From Bacteroidales bacterium (GTDB taxonomy: Bacteria > Bacteroidota > Bacteroidia > Bacteroidales > UBA932), in NCBI GenBank assembly GCA_023227835.1, contig JALOCI010000037.1, positions 1 to 28,617 of the forward strand: DNA of 28,617 nucleotides, in the 5' to 3' direction. Every line of letters begins with the position of its first letter. The stretch's first letter is position 1. The translations under genes were made by a program, and so were the position numbers. Below, piece after piece: positions 1-8,169 of this stretch. The notes below the pieces were generated by a model, which had not been told where the DNA came from, did no database searches, and saw nothing but the letters and a program-made list of their open reading frames with translations.

Positions 1-1421
1 TAATAGAAAGGCAGTTCCTCTCCCCAGAGCGATCTCCATCCTTTAACCATATCAGTTAGCATTGCGGGATACTGCGCAGAGTTATCCACATTAGCTTCAC
101 CCTGGTACCAGAGAAATCCCCTTACGGCATATTGCCCGAGAGGATGTATCATACCGTTGTAGAGTGATGATAAAAGGAATGCATTCGGAAGCCCCTCTTT
201 CGGGGCCGCATTAACTTTCCAGAGGTCGAAGGTGCTTAGGTAAGACCATTCCCCAGCAAGAGATATTGTATCTGAAGAAGAGATAATCCTCATCTCTGAA
301 GGATCTCCGACAATGCCCCCGTTCCATAAAGATGTGAGCACATTGATTGAGATTATGTTTTCTCCGGCTCTGGTCAGATTGCCGGGAATCTTTACCCTCG
401 GATGTCTGTAGGCCCTTGATGGCAGGATCTCCTGATATACCATCTCTCCGTTGAAAAAAATCTGGCAATTCCTGTCAATTTGCGGAAGCTCGAGTGTCAG
501 ACCGGAAGAAGAGGGGAGGGTTATTTTTTTATAAATAAAGGTACCCCCTAATGATTCACCTTTCGGTGTATTGAAAAAATAGTTTGGAAGCGATAGCTTG
601 GGAAAATTAGAGAAATCCATTGTGGCAAGCTCTTTTCCTGTGTAGAGCTGTGATTGTTCTATCCATTTGCTGAATCTTTCAGTTGCGGCATCCTCGCCGA
701 GGGTGCTCATCCGGATCTCCTCGTCACGCTCAGAACGTTTTGATTTGTATATATCTGCTGAGGTCTCTTTTTCAGGAATCCAGCTTTCTACAGGTGTACC
801 TCCATATGAAGAATTGATTAGTCCGACAGGTACATTAAGTTTCTCCCGGAGAATTTTTCCGAAGAAATAACCGACAGCCGAAAACCATTCTACATTCTGC
901 TTGTTTTTGAACCTCCACCCGCCATTGGCTACAACGTCATTTTGTGGGTAGAACCTTTCACATCTTGCGACTTTGAATTCTCTGAGGTAAGGATCATCTG
1001 CTCCTCCGATAACCTCCTTTCCCCCTTCAATCTTCATGGAGTTAAGCTTCTCCTCGTGGAATGTCATCTCCATATTGGACTGCCCCGAAATAAGCCACAC
1101 TTCGCCAAAGAGAATGTCGGCCAGCCTTATCTCTTCTCCGGATGATGTGATTTTTACAGAGTATCTGGTATAGTCACCAGGCAGAGTCTTTAGCTCAGCA
1201 CACCATTCTCCTGACCCTGCGGTCTTTACGATTACGGAATCAGACCATGATGGCGTTACGATCACCTCTGAGTTTGGGAGAGCACTGCCCCAGATTTTGA
1301 CTTTTTTATTCTGTTGTAAGACAGCACCGTCCGAGAATATTGAGGCGACCTTTAACTCCTGCCCGTTCAGCAATGCTGTCTGAAGGGCTAAAACTATAAT
1401 TGCAAGAAATCTGTAAAACAT
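1..1421 (-). CDS. Sialate O-acetylesterase-like carbohydrate esterase with inserted beta domain (3' end cut by the window edge)
   Basis: The frame stays open for about 473 codons from an ATG at 1419-1421 to the left edge, so the C-terminus is missing. Residues 1-20 look like a signal peptide ending near LLNGQE, which suggests a periplasmic enzyme. The SGNH block I motif SGQSNM puts the nucleophile at Ser115. A WYQGEA segment near the truncated end matches SASA/SIAE esterases; the catalytic His lies outside the window. Between GGTPVESW and LYNGMIHPLG there is about 200 residues, against roughly 60 in the next-door paralogue. The extra part resembles a GH2-type sugar-binding jelly roll (for example IFFNGEMVYQ). 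The start lies 6 nt after the upstream esterase, so the two are co-transcribed. In this locus the likely job is removing O-acetyl groups from mannan oligosaccharides; this is inferred from context, and sialate is unlikely. Confidence 0.85.
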   Translation of the reverse strand, partial: MFYRFLAIIVLALQTALLNGQELKVASIFSDGAVLQQNKKVKIWGSALPNSEVIVTPSWSDSVIVKTAGSGEWCAELKTLPGDYTRYSVKITSSGEEIRLADILFGEVWLISGQSNMEMTFHEEKLNSMKIEGGKEVIGGADDPYLREFKVARCERFYPQNDVVANGGWRFKNKQNVEWFSAVGYFFGKILREKLNVPVGLINSSYGGTPVESWIPEKETSADIYKSKRSERDEEIRMSTLGEDAATERFSKWIEQSQLYTGKELATMDFSNFPKLSLPNYFFNTPKGESLGGTFIYKKITLPSSSGLTLELPQIDRNCQIFFNGEMVYQEILPSRAYRHPRVKIPGNLTRAGENIISINVLTSLWNGGIVGDPSEMRIISSSDTISLAGEWSYLSTFDLWKVNAAPKEGLPNAFLLSSLYNGMIHPLGQYAVRGFLWYQGEANVDNSAQYPAMLTDMVKGWRSLWGEELPFY

Positions 1422-1427
1422 AAATCT

Positions 1428-2903
1428 CTATTTTTCTTCACTTGCATCCTCCCATTGGTAAGTCCTGAAGACACTTACCGGAAGATTCTCATTACTGCGC
1501 AAGTTAGTAATCTTTGTGTAACTCCACCCCATCCTTGCAGCAACGGGCACCGGCACTTGCGGACAGGTAAGCTCCACAGTGTTTCCGGAAATCTTTGCAT
1601 CCGCTGTATAAAAAATCTTGTCGGAACCGCAAATCTCAAACATTGTAGGGGTCTTGCCATCTGTTGTCTTCAGTCCGCTATCTGCATAACTGAAATTAAC
1701 AACCACCTTGTTGCCGGTTATTACTGCATTATTAAATACAGGGCATCTCTGACTGTTATAAGCGCTTTTGCCGTATGTCTGGCTTAAGGCCAGCGCTGCA
1801 AGCCTAGCTCCCACATCTTTCTTATTCCTGGGATGTATGTTCGTGATATCTGTTATATCATCATTTACCTCTATGGCTGTTTTTGGAATTGTCCTGGTAG
1901 CTTCGGCCTGGGAAAAACGCATGGCAGGGTTTGAGTAGTTGGTCCTGTAGTTCCACTCTCTCTGATAAGGGGCAATTTGGCATATATATACCGGGAAATC
2001 ACTCTTCCATATCCCTCTCCATCCTTCAATCATTGTTTTGAGGAATTTAGGATAGATGTACGGACTCCCTTGATTGTTCTCTCCCTGATACCATATTACA
2101 CCTGCTACAGGGATATCCTTGAGAGGATGAATCATTGCATTGTATGCACTTCCCGGGAGATAAGGACTCCCGTCAGTATGCCCTGTCGACCTTAGTTGAG
2201 CATCATTGTTCAGCTCACTGTCATTTTCCACCCATTCAGAGTCCATCCAGACCTCTATTGCAGTATTTCCCCAGTTGGCACCTATAAGACCAATCGGAAC
2301 ACCAAGCTCCTGAAAAAGGGCCTTGCCGAAAAAGTAGCCTACGGCACTGAAATCTCCTGCTGTTGATGGCATACAAGGTAACCATTCGACATCAAAACTC
2401 TCCTGTGGTGTGGCTGATGTTTTGCGGGTCATATTAAGAAACCTCACTTTTGGCAGTGTGGCTGAGGCGGCCTCTGTTGTCCCATTCTCTACGTTTTTCA
2501 GAAACATCTGCATATTCGACTGCCCGCTGCAGATCCACACCTCTCCAATAAGTATGTTTGTGAACTCTTTTACATATTTACCCTCGACCTTTATCGTGAC
2601 AGGATCCATTGAGGCCTGAGGTGTCGAAACCGAGAGACTCCACTCGGAGTTGGCCCCGACAATTACTATCTGAGGCTTACTCTGCCATGAACAAGTTATC
2701 CTGATCTTCTCTCCTGCACTCCCTTTTCCACGAATCGTGAATTCACTCTTCTGTTGTAACACCATATTACTTTTTAGTGAAGAGCTCACCTCTACGGCTG
2801 AGTTGCTTGTGAATGTATCTGTATTATCTTCACCTCCGCTCTTTGTACAGCTGAAAAATGAGAATAAGACAAGTAAAAATATATAAAGTGTCCCTTTTTT
2901 CAC
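1428..2903 (-). CDS. SGNH/sialate O-acetylesterase-like lipoprotein, GTG start
   Basis: This 491-residue protein has a lipoprotein signal (MKKG..., hydrophobic stretch, lipobox FFSC with Cys19). It contains the esterase motif SGQSNM (Ser129), then WYQGENNQ and a DxxxxH segment ending in IHPRN (Asp352, His357), which together give a complete SGNH-type catalytic set. The start codon is GTG at 2901-2903; it shares its first G with the TAG stop of the GH130 gene (TAGTG), indicating translational coupling. The GTG start is supported because the signal peptide begins directly there. By family it is a carbohydrate O-acetylesterase, probably anchored facing the periplasm or cell surface. Acetylated mannan or glucomannan is the inferred substrate. 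It shares family but not the inserted domain with the downstream paralogue. Confidence 0.88.
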   Translation of the reverse strand: MKKGTLYIFLLVLFSFFSCTKSGGEDNTDTFTSNSAVEVSSSLKSNMVLQQKSEFTIRGKGSAGEKIRITCSWQSKPQIVIVGANSEWSLSVSTPQASMDPVTIKVEGKYVKEFTNILIGEVWICSGQSNMQMFLKNVENGTTEAASATLPKVRFLNMTRKTSATPQESFDVEWLPCMPSTAGDFSAVGYFFGKALFQELGVPIGLIGANWGNTAIEVWMDSEWVENDSELNNDAQLRSTGHTDGSPYLPGSAYNAMIHPLKDIPVAGVIWYQGENNQGSPYIYPKFLKTMIEGWRGIWKSDFPVYICQIAPYQREWNYRTNYSNPAMRFSQAEATRTIPKTAIEVNDDITDITNIHPRNKKDVGARLAALALSQTYGKSAYNSQRCPVFNNAVITGNKVVVNFSYADSGLKTTDGKTPTMFEICGSDKIFYTADAKISGNTVELTCPQVPVPVAARMGWSYTKITNLRSNENLPVSVFRTYQWEDASEEK

Positions 2904-3931
2904 TATAATTCGTTGTTTAGCAATTTGTCTACAAGCTCGTTAAAATCAGCAGTGGCAACGCCTACATACTTGTCAGCACCACCGTAATAAACATAAAGAG
3001 TCCCATCCTTAACGACATTACCTGTCGGGAATACACACCCTTTATAAAACCCGTCAATTTCATAATAGTGTTCGGGTTCCATGATAAAACCTTTTGTTCT
3101 GGCAATTACTCTTGTCGGATCATCCAGATCAAGCATGAGAGCGCCAACCCTGTAATATCCCTTTCCTCCGTTCTCCACACCGTGATATAACATGAACCAG
3201 CCTTTTTCGGTCTTTATGGGAGGAGTACTTCCTCCGACTTTTTCCTCCCAGCTTCCCTCTATTCCCTCTATCAGCACCTTACTCGGTTCGTCCCAATTTA
3301 ACAGATCTTTGGAAAACCTTATCCAAACGGCCGGATACTTAGGGCCGAAACCCTCTCCGACCCACTCTTTGGGCCTGTGAAGCATGGCATATTTACCATT
3401 TATCTTCTCGGGAAAGAGTATAACATCTCTGTCGTCAAGATGCGACTGTGTTATTCTGCCAAGCCTCCTCCATTTTTTGAAGTCCCTTGTAATTGCAAGG
3501 GCTGAGTTGGCTATGTTTCTTTTAAGAAAATCCGGTGCATTGTCTCCCATATCACGGGTCATGACCTCATCATGGGCGAAGCGCCAGTACTGGCCAGGGG
3601 GAAATGGTCTGAAAGCGTAGGTCACATAATAGAAGTCATCAAACTTTACTATTCTGGCATCCTCGACACATCCTGAATCAGGCCCTTCTATACTTGGTCC
3701 GAAACAGGGAGTGTCCATAGCCCTCTTGAAATTAAATCCATCGTCGCTTGTTGCAAGCCCAAATCTGATGACGTGATTCTCGTCATCACCGGCAGCTCTG
3801 TATAACAGGTAGAAAACGCCGTTTTCGTACCATGCACCCGGGTTACAAACAATCAAATTCTCCCAATTGTTTCTTTCAAGTGGACTAAGTATTGGGTTCC
3901 CACTGTATTTATTTAGTTTCATCTTTATCAA
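2903..3931 (-). CDS. GH130 beta-mannoside phosphorylase or mannosidase
   Basis: The 342-residue protein has no signal peptide, so it should be cytoplasmic. It reads as a five-bladed beta-propeller GH130 enzyme: NPILSP at the N-terminus, CNPGAWYENGVFYLLYRAAG, the catalytic-Asp region VEDARIV (Asp91), the segment DVILFPEKINGKYAMLHRP, GWFMLYHGV, and a C-terminal YYGGADKYVGVAT. GH130 members either phosphorolyse beta-1,4-mannosides to mannose-1-phosphate or hydrolyse beta-1,2-mannosides. The motifs do not match my memory of the mannosylglucose phosphorylase (GH130_1) or of the human-gut mannosylphosphorylase type (GH130_2), so the subfamily is left open. The position between a symporter and esterases in a GH26 locus favours intracellular mannobiose or mannosylglucose breakdown. 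Translation could also start at Met4. It lies 12 nt after the symporter gene. Confidence 0.88.
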   Translation of the reverse strand: MIKMKLNKYSGNPILSPLERNNWENLIVCNPGAWYENGVFYLLYRAAGDDENHVIRFGLATSDDGFNFKRAMDTPCFGPSIEGPDSGCVEDARIVKFDDFYYVTYAFRPFPPGQYWRFAHDEVMTRDMGDNAPDFLKRNIANSALAITRDFKKWRRLGRITQSHLDDRDVILFPEKINGKYAMLHRPKEWVGEGFGPKYPAVWIRFSKDLLNWDEPSKVLIEGIEGSWEEKVGGSTPPIKTEKGWFMLYHGVENGGKGYYRVGALMLDLDDPTRVIARTKGFIMEPEHYYEIDGFYKGCVFPTGNVVKDGTLYVYYGGADKYVGVATADFNELVDKLLNNEL

Positions 3932-3943
3932 CGGTCAGTTTAT

Positions 3944-5539
3944 TTACCAGAAAACAACCAACATTGCAATGAATGTGGCAAGTAGAATGTAAGAAATGAA
4001 TCGGTAATTTTTATAGAAAGGTATCCCCTTGAGGGACATTGTGTCTTCTCTGAATACCTCTTTGGTCCAGACAAGTTCTTTTACTCTCTCTTCGTCCTGA
4101 GACGGGAAGAGATATGAGCACCCTATCATTATGAGCATACTGAAAGCAAGGTATATAGGGACTGTATTCAGGAAGTGGATATTTCCGAATATAGAACAGC
4201 CTGTGTTTATTTTATATATCATATTAACAAGGCCCGGGATTGCGCCTACGATCATTCCGCAGAATGCCGCGTTAGCATTGATTTTCTTCCAGAATAACCC
4301 GAGCATGAAAGCCGAGACTATCGGTGGCGCAAGCATTGAGAGCATCTCTTGATAATACTTTACAAGAGAGCTGAATCTTACACCAATTTGTGGAGCCCAA
4401 AGAACTGCGATACAGAGAGCAACAAAAGAAACCACCCTTCCAACTTTAACCTGTTGTTCCGGAGTGGCATCCTTCCTGAAAGTCTTGTAGAAATCCATTG
4501 TGAACAGTGTTGCGACCGAGTTTAAAAGTCCGCTGAGTGATGATGTTAAGGCAGCAATCAGAGCCGCCAGAAGAAATCCGATCACACCAACCGGCAGGAG
4601 ATTTATAATCAGAGAGGGGTAAACCATATCTGACTTTTCAAGCCCGGGGAAGAATTCTCTGGCCATGACTCCTGGTATAATGATTACGAAAAGAGTCAGA
4701 AGCGTAAGAAATCCGACCATCAGTACCCCCTTTCTCCCGTCGTCAAGACTTTTAGATGTAAGTACACGTTGCACAAGTTGTTGGTTGTTAGTCCAGAAAA
4801 ACAGCCCGAGAATAGGTATTCCCAGAATCATGCCCAACCAGGGTACTGACGGGTCACTCATCGGCCTGACGAGTTTCATCATCATGTCGTTATTGTTCAT
4901 CATATCAATAATATATGATGCTCCTCCTTTCAAAGAGATTATTACTGTGAGGCATATCGCACCGACTGTCAGTACAATTCCTTGAATCAGATCGACTCTG
5001 ATTGCTGATGACAACCCTCCCGGGATGGTATATGCAGCCACTATCAATGCAAATATTACAACAAAGACCTCGATGGAGATATCGGGGAAAACCAGCTTCA
5101 TCACTAGTGCAGCTGCGTAAAGAGCACCCGCTGCATCCAGAAATATGTTGATTATGATTGTTATAGCAGAGAAGTAATATCGACTTTTTGAGTCGAAACG
5201 TTTTCCGAAGAATTCCGGAATAGTGTATACGCCTGATTTAATATAAAATGGTAATATAAACCAGACAAATACAAGCATAACTATTATAGCCATAAAGCTG
5301 TAATTGAACACACCTATCCCGGTAGAATATGCATCTCCGCTCTGCCCGATTAATGTTGATGAGGATATACTTGCTGCAAACATTGAAAAACCGACCACAG
5401 GCCAGCTAACAGATCTGCTTGCCAGAAAATATCCCTCAGTAGTGCTGCTTTTGCGGTATTTTAAACCTAATAATACTATAAAGACAAAATAGAGGGCAAT
5501 TACTACCACGTCTATTATGCTCAGAGTTCCTATTGACAT
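3944..5539 (-). CDS. SSS-family sodium:solute symporter, likely mannoside transporter
   Basis: This 531-residue, very hydrophobic protein has the solute:sodium symporter (SLC5-like) pattern: an N-terminal membrane segment, the LASRSVSWPVVGFSMFAASIS motif, a YTIPEFFGKRF loop, a YTIPGGLSSAIRVD segment and a late ALTSSLSGLLNSVATLFTMDFYK motif. About 13-14 membrane spans are expected in the inner membrane. The family imports sugars or other solutes with Na+. Its place directly before GH130 suggests it brings in mannobiose, mannosylglucose or mannose released in the periplasm; a GH26/GH130/symporter set of this kind is known for mannan catabolism in Bacteroides fragilis. It follows a terminator-like hairpin, so it may be expressed at a different level from susCD. 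Substrate is inferred from context only. Confidence 0.9.
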   Translation of the reverse strand: MSIGTLSIIDVVVIALYFVFIVLLGLKYRKSSTTEGYFLASRSVSWPVVGFSMFAASISSSTLIGQSGDAYSTGIGVFNYSFMAIIVMLVFVWFILPFYIKSGVYTIPEFFGKRFDSKSRYYFSAITIIINIFLDAAGALYAAALVMKLVFPDISIEVFVVIFALIVAAYTIPGGLSSAIRVDLIQGIVLTVGAICLTVIISLKGGASYIIDMMNNNDMMMKLVRPMSDPSVPWLGMILGIPILGLFFWTNNQQLVQRVLTSKSLDDGRKGVLMVGFLTLLTLFVIIIPGVMAREFFPGLEKSDMVYPSLIINLLPVGVIGFLLAALIAALTSSLSGLLNSVATLFTMDFYKTFRKDATPEQQVKVGRVVSFVALCIAVLWAPQIGVRFSSLVKYYQEMLSMLAPPIVSAFMLGLFWKKINANAAFCGMIVGAIPGLVNMIYKINTGCSIFGNIHFLNTVPIYLAFSMLIMIGCSYLFPSQDEERVKELVWTKEVFREDTMSLKGIPFYKNYRFISYILLATFIAMLVVFW

Positions 5540-5558
5540 GCTGTTTTTTCTTGATATT

Positions 5559-5598
5559 AAAAAGGAGCAGCTCCCCCGACGAAGCGGAGGAGCTCTCC
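5559..5598 (-). terminator. Terminator-like hairpin between surface lipoprotein and symporter genes
   Basis: On the minus strand a GC-rich stem is formed by the arms 5598-5585 and 5578-5564 (GGAGAGCTCCTCCG against CGGGGGAGCTGCTCC, with one bulged base and one G-T pair). The loop is 6 nt, and TTTTT follows directly (complement of 5559-5563). This fits a Rho-independent terminator placed 20 nt before the symporter start, inside the PUL. Genes after it would depend on read-through or on a promoter that I cannot see in the remaining 20 nt. Confidence 0.6.
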
Positions 5599-5638
5599 AG
5601 CAATAACTACTTAACTAACCTAATTTGAAGCACCTTTG

Positions 5639-6586
5639 CTATCTCTTAATGCTTATACAATAACACCACGGATTGGCTATGACTGCATCATACGAGTTAT
5701 ATATCCAATTCCAGCTCCCGATAAACAGACCCAGACTTTTAACGTTGAATATAAGTGTGTTGTCATTGAATGTATAGCCTTTCTTATTATTCGGTTTGAA
5801 TGTAAAAGGAACGCTTCTGTTAAAAGTGGCACTTATAATCAGCTTCCCGTCGGAATCCTTTATAAGGTACTGATCGGTAACCGCATCATGTTCCCATTTC
5901 CCTCCTGTGCGAGGAATAAGCCTGTAGATTCTTTCAGCATTGTCTGTGCCGTTCTTCCATTTAAAATCTGCGTATTTACCGTCAGGGCCTGCATTGTTGA
6001 CGATATTGCCGTATGAATTACCTGCCTCTGTATATCCTGATTGCTCAAATGTGTATGTGTTGTCCATTTCGCAGCTAGGCTTGTTGTCCAGAAATTCATA
6101 TATCATCGTTCCAATATTTACCCATGCATCTCCGCCGTACGCTCCTCCGTCACATCCTCCGTAAACCATCATGGCAGATATTTTCCAGGTTCCTTTAATC
6201 GGTTCCTGGAAAGGAATCATAGTGATAGTCCACTCAAGATTATTACCATCGGCTGAAGTTACAATTATTTTTGCCTGATTATTTGCATTGTCAAAATCCA
6301 GAATATCTCCTGTCTTGATGCTTGCAGTTGCTCCCCAGGACGGAACTATAGAGGTAACCTTAATCTGCTTCAACCCGGTTGCATCCATATTGTATTTGAA
6401 GGTAACCGTAGCACTCTCCCCGTCTCTTTTAATGGTAGGAAGTCCAATCTGATTCTCGAATTTGATCTCGGTTATGTTTCTCTCTTTATTCCATTTGCCC
6501 TCATTAACCTCATCCATAATATCTTCCTGGCAGGAGAAGAGAGCAAGAGTGAGGACAGATATTATTAAAAAACTAATCTTTTTCAT
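5639..6586 (-). CDS. Surface lipoprotein in SusE position, putative glycan-binding protein
   Basis: The 315-residue protein starts with a lipoprotein signal (MKKISFLIISVLTLALFSC, Cys19) followed by acidic residues (QEDIMDEVNE). In Bacteroidota such a pattern often goes with surface export. Residues about 40-125 look like an Ig/PKD-like beta module ending in VTSADGNNLEWTITM. Residues about 130-315 form a second region rich in aromatic residues and Gly (GGCDGGAYGGDAWVN; SLGLFIGSWNWIYN) with no fold I can name. It lies 20 nt after susD, where SusE/SusF or surface glycan-binding proteins are encoded. The aromatic-rich C-terminal half and the position favour mannan binding at the surface, but no binding residue can be named. 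Sequence similarity to classical SusE or SusF is not evident. Confidence 0.7.
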   Translation of the reverse strand: MKKISFLIISVLTLALFSCQEDIMDEVNEGKWNKERNITEIKFENQIGLPTIKRDGESATVTFKYNMDATGLKQIKVTSIVPSWGATASIKTGDILDFDNANNQAKIIVTSADGNNLEWTITMIPFQEPIKGTWKISAMMVYGGCDGGAYGGDAWVNIGTMIYEFLDNKPSCEMDNTYTFEQSGYTEAGNSYGNIVNNAGPDGKYADFKWKNGTDNAERIYRLIPRTGGKWEHDAVTDQYLIKDSDGKLIISATFNRSVPFTFKPNNKKGYTFNDNTLIFNVKSLGLFIGSWNWIYNSYDAVIANPWCYCISIKR

Positions 6587-6606
6587 CTCTGTTCTTTTTT
6601 TGAATG

Positions 6607-8163
6607 TTATTTTAAATTTGGATTAAGGTCAATTTCTCTCTGTGGCAGAGGAAAGAATGCCAGTTGTGCGTCAGTAACTCCAGACAAATCGGTGTCACTC
6701 CTTCCGTAGCATTTCTTTCCATTTACCTTTGCGCGGACAAGGTTAAACCTTCTGAGATCCTCAAGGCGTTTGTGCTCGAAACATAGCTCAAAAGCCCTTT
6801 CCTGTAGCACTGCAAGCCGGAATTCATTGTCATTGGCAAATTCGGAAGCCTGATATTGTTTGCCTCCGACACGTGCAGTAACCTTATTCAGCCATTTAAG
6901 GCCTTCTGTTTTACCCAAAGCTTCTGCGTATGCCAATACAATCTCTGAATATCTGATAAGATAAGAAGGAACGCTTGTTCTCTCAGTCCCGTTTGCGTCA
7001 ACATCGAGATATTTAGATGTGAAGATGTAGTGGGTAAGATTCTGAGGAATCATAGATTCTGCTACATAGTTTGTTCCTGATTTTTTGTAGTACGCTGTAT
7101 GGAAAAATGTCAGCCTTTTGTCTATTGCGCTTGCGGTCTCCATATCAGATCTGAGTTTGTCAGTTGCAACACATATTGACCATCCGTCACAGGTTATTCC
7201 GTAACTCCCGTCAACAGGACTCTTTACATAGTATGCCGCTCCACCGTTGCCTGGAAGGAAATATCTCGGAATCTTTGAATAATCTCCTTCTGTTGAGCTT
7301 CCTGAGCGGTAATGCGACAGGAGGAAGATGTGTTCAGGACCATTCTGGACATTGCAGTTGTAAACATTATATATGTTAGGATCCAGGTAATATGTTGTCT
7401 GTTCTGGATTATCCACGACCTTTTTTGCCCATTTTGCAGCCTCGGTATAATACGACTGAACATTTACAGATGTCATGTCCTTATACTGAATGGCGTTGTG
7501 TTCCTTAGCCGATGCAAGGAAAAGATATGTTTTTGCAAGCATTGCCCATGCGGCAACCTTGTCTGCGCAGCCGGGACTCTTCTTTATGGCAAGCAGCTCC
7601 TCCGCTTTTGTCAAATCGCCTAGTATCTGTGTGTATACCTCATCAAGATTTTTTGCCAGTTTAGGGAATGATTCTGTAGTTGTAAGTTTCATGGGAACCC
7701 TTCCGTACATCCAGGCAAGCTGATAGTAAGCATATCCTCTTAGAAAATATGCCTCACCCAGCATTCTGTTTTTCTCGGTCTCCGAAAACGGGGCACCGGG
7801 GACATTCTCAATTACGTCACAGGCAGAGTTGATGGTTCTGTAAAGGGTCTTGTAGAAATTCAGAATCCAGATGTTGTTTGCAAGTGAACTGATTTTCCAC
7901 TCTGTAATCTCAGGGTAGGGCTGGTCGTCCATCCTGTTGTTGTAAGCTATATCTGTGGTCATGTCGCCAAAGTATATCAACATGATGCTATAGTCAACAT
8001 CGCATAGAGACCTGTATGCCGAAAGCAGGACTGATTGAGCACCTGTCTCATTGGAGAACATATTCTCTTTTGAATATATTCCGTATGGATCCTCTTTAAG
8101 GTCGCATGAACTTATAAGGCCCATAAAGAGAATCAGTGTGATAATATATTTTTTCATCTTCAT
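6607..8163 (-). CDS. susD: SusD/RagB-family outer-membrane glycan-binding lipoprotein
   Basis: The 518-residue protein has a lipoprotein signal with lipobox LISSC. It shows the SusD-type TPR scaffold: an early ENMFSNETGAQSVLLSAYRSL helix, GEAYFLRGYAYYQLAWMYGRVPM, a central insertion, then YLIRYSEIVLAYAEALG. The C-terminal QERAFELCFEHKRLEDLRRF block and the terminal FPLPQREIDLNPNLK are family hallmarks. The length is normal for SusD. It caps the SusC barrel and captures the oligosaccharide; here beta-manno-oligosaccharides are inferred from the GH26 neighbour. The gene begins 6 nt after the susC stop, so the pair is translated from one mRNA. Met1 or Met3 could be the start (MKMKKY). Confidence 0.95.
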   Translation of the reverse strand: MKMKKYIITLILFMGLISSCDLKEDPYGIYSKENMFSNETGAQSVLLSAYRSLCDVDYSIMLIYFGDMTTDIAYNNRMDDQPYPEITEWKISSLANNIWILNFYKTLYRTINSACDVIENVPGAPFSETEKNRMLGEAYFLRGYAYYQLAWMYGRVPMKLTTTESFPKLAKNLDEVYTQILGDLTKAEELLAIKKSPGCADKVAAWAMLAKTYLFLASAKEHNAIQYKDMTSVNVQSYYTEAAKWAKKVVDNPEQTTYYLDPNIYNVYNCNVQNGPEHIFLLSHYRSGSSTEGDYSKIPRYFLPGNGGAAYYVKSPVDGSYGITCDGWSICVATDKLRSDMETASAIDKRLTFFHTAYYKKSGTNYVAESMIPQNLTHYIFTSKYLDVDANGTERTSVPSYLIRYSEIVLAYAEALGKTEGLKWLNKVTARVGGKQYQASEFANDNEFRLAVLQERAFELCFEHKRLEDLRRFNLVRAKVNGKKCYGRSDTDLSGVTDAQLAFFPLPQREIDLNPNLK

Positions 8164-8169
8164 TTCTTT

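Noticed and set aside
211..468. Short open frames on either strand inside the first esterase gene (also 667-870 and 942-1145)
   Set aside because: They lie inside one continuous esterase frame from 1421 to the left edge that carries clear family motifs, so they are shadows.
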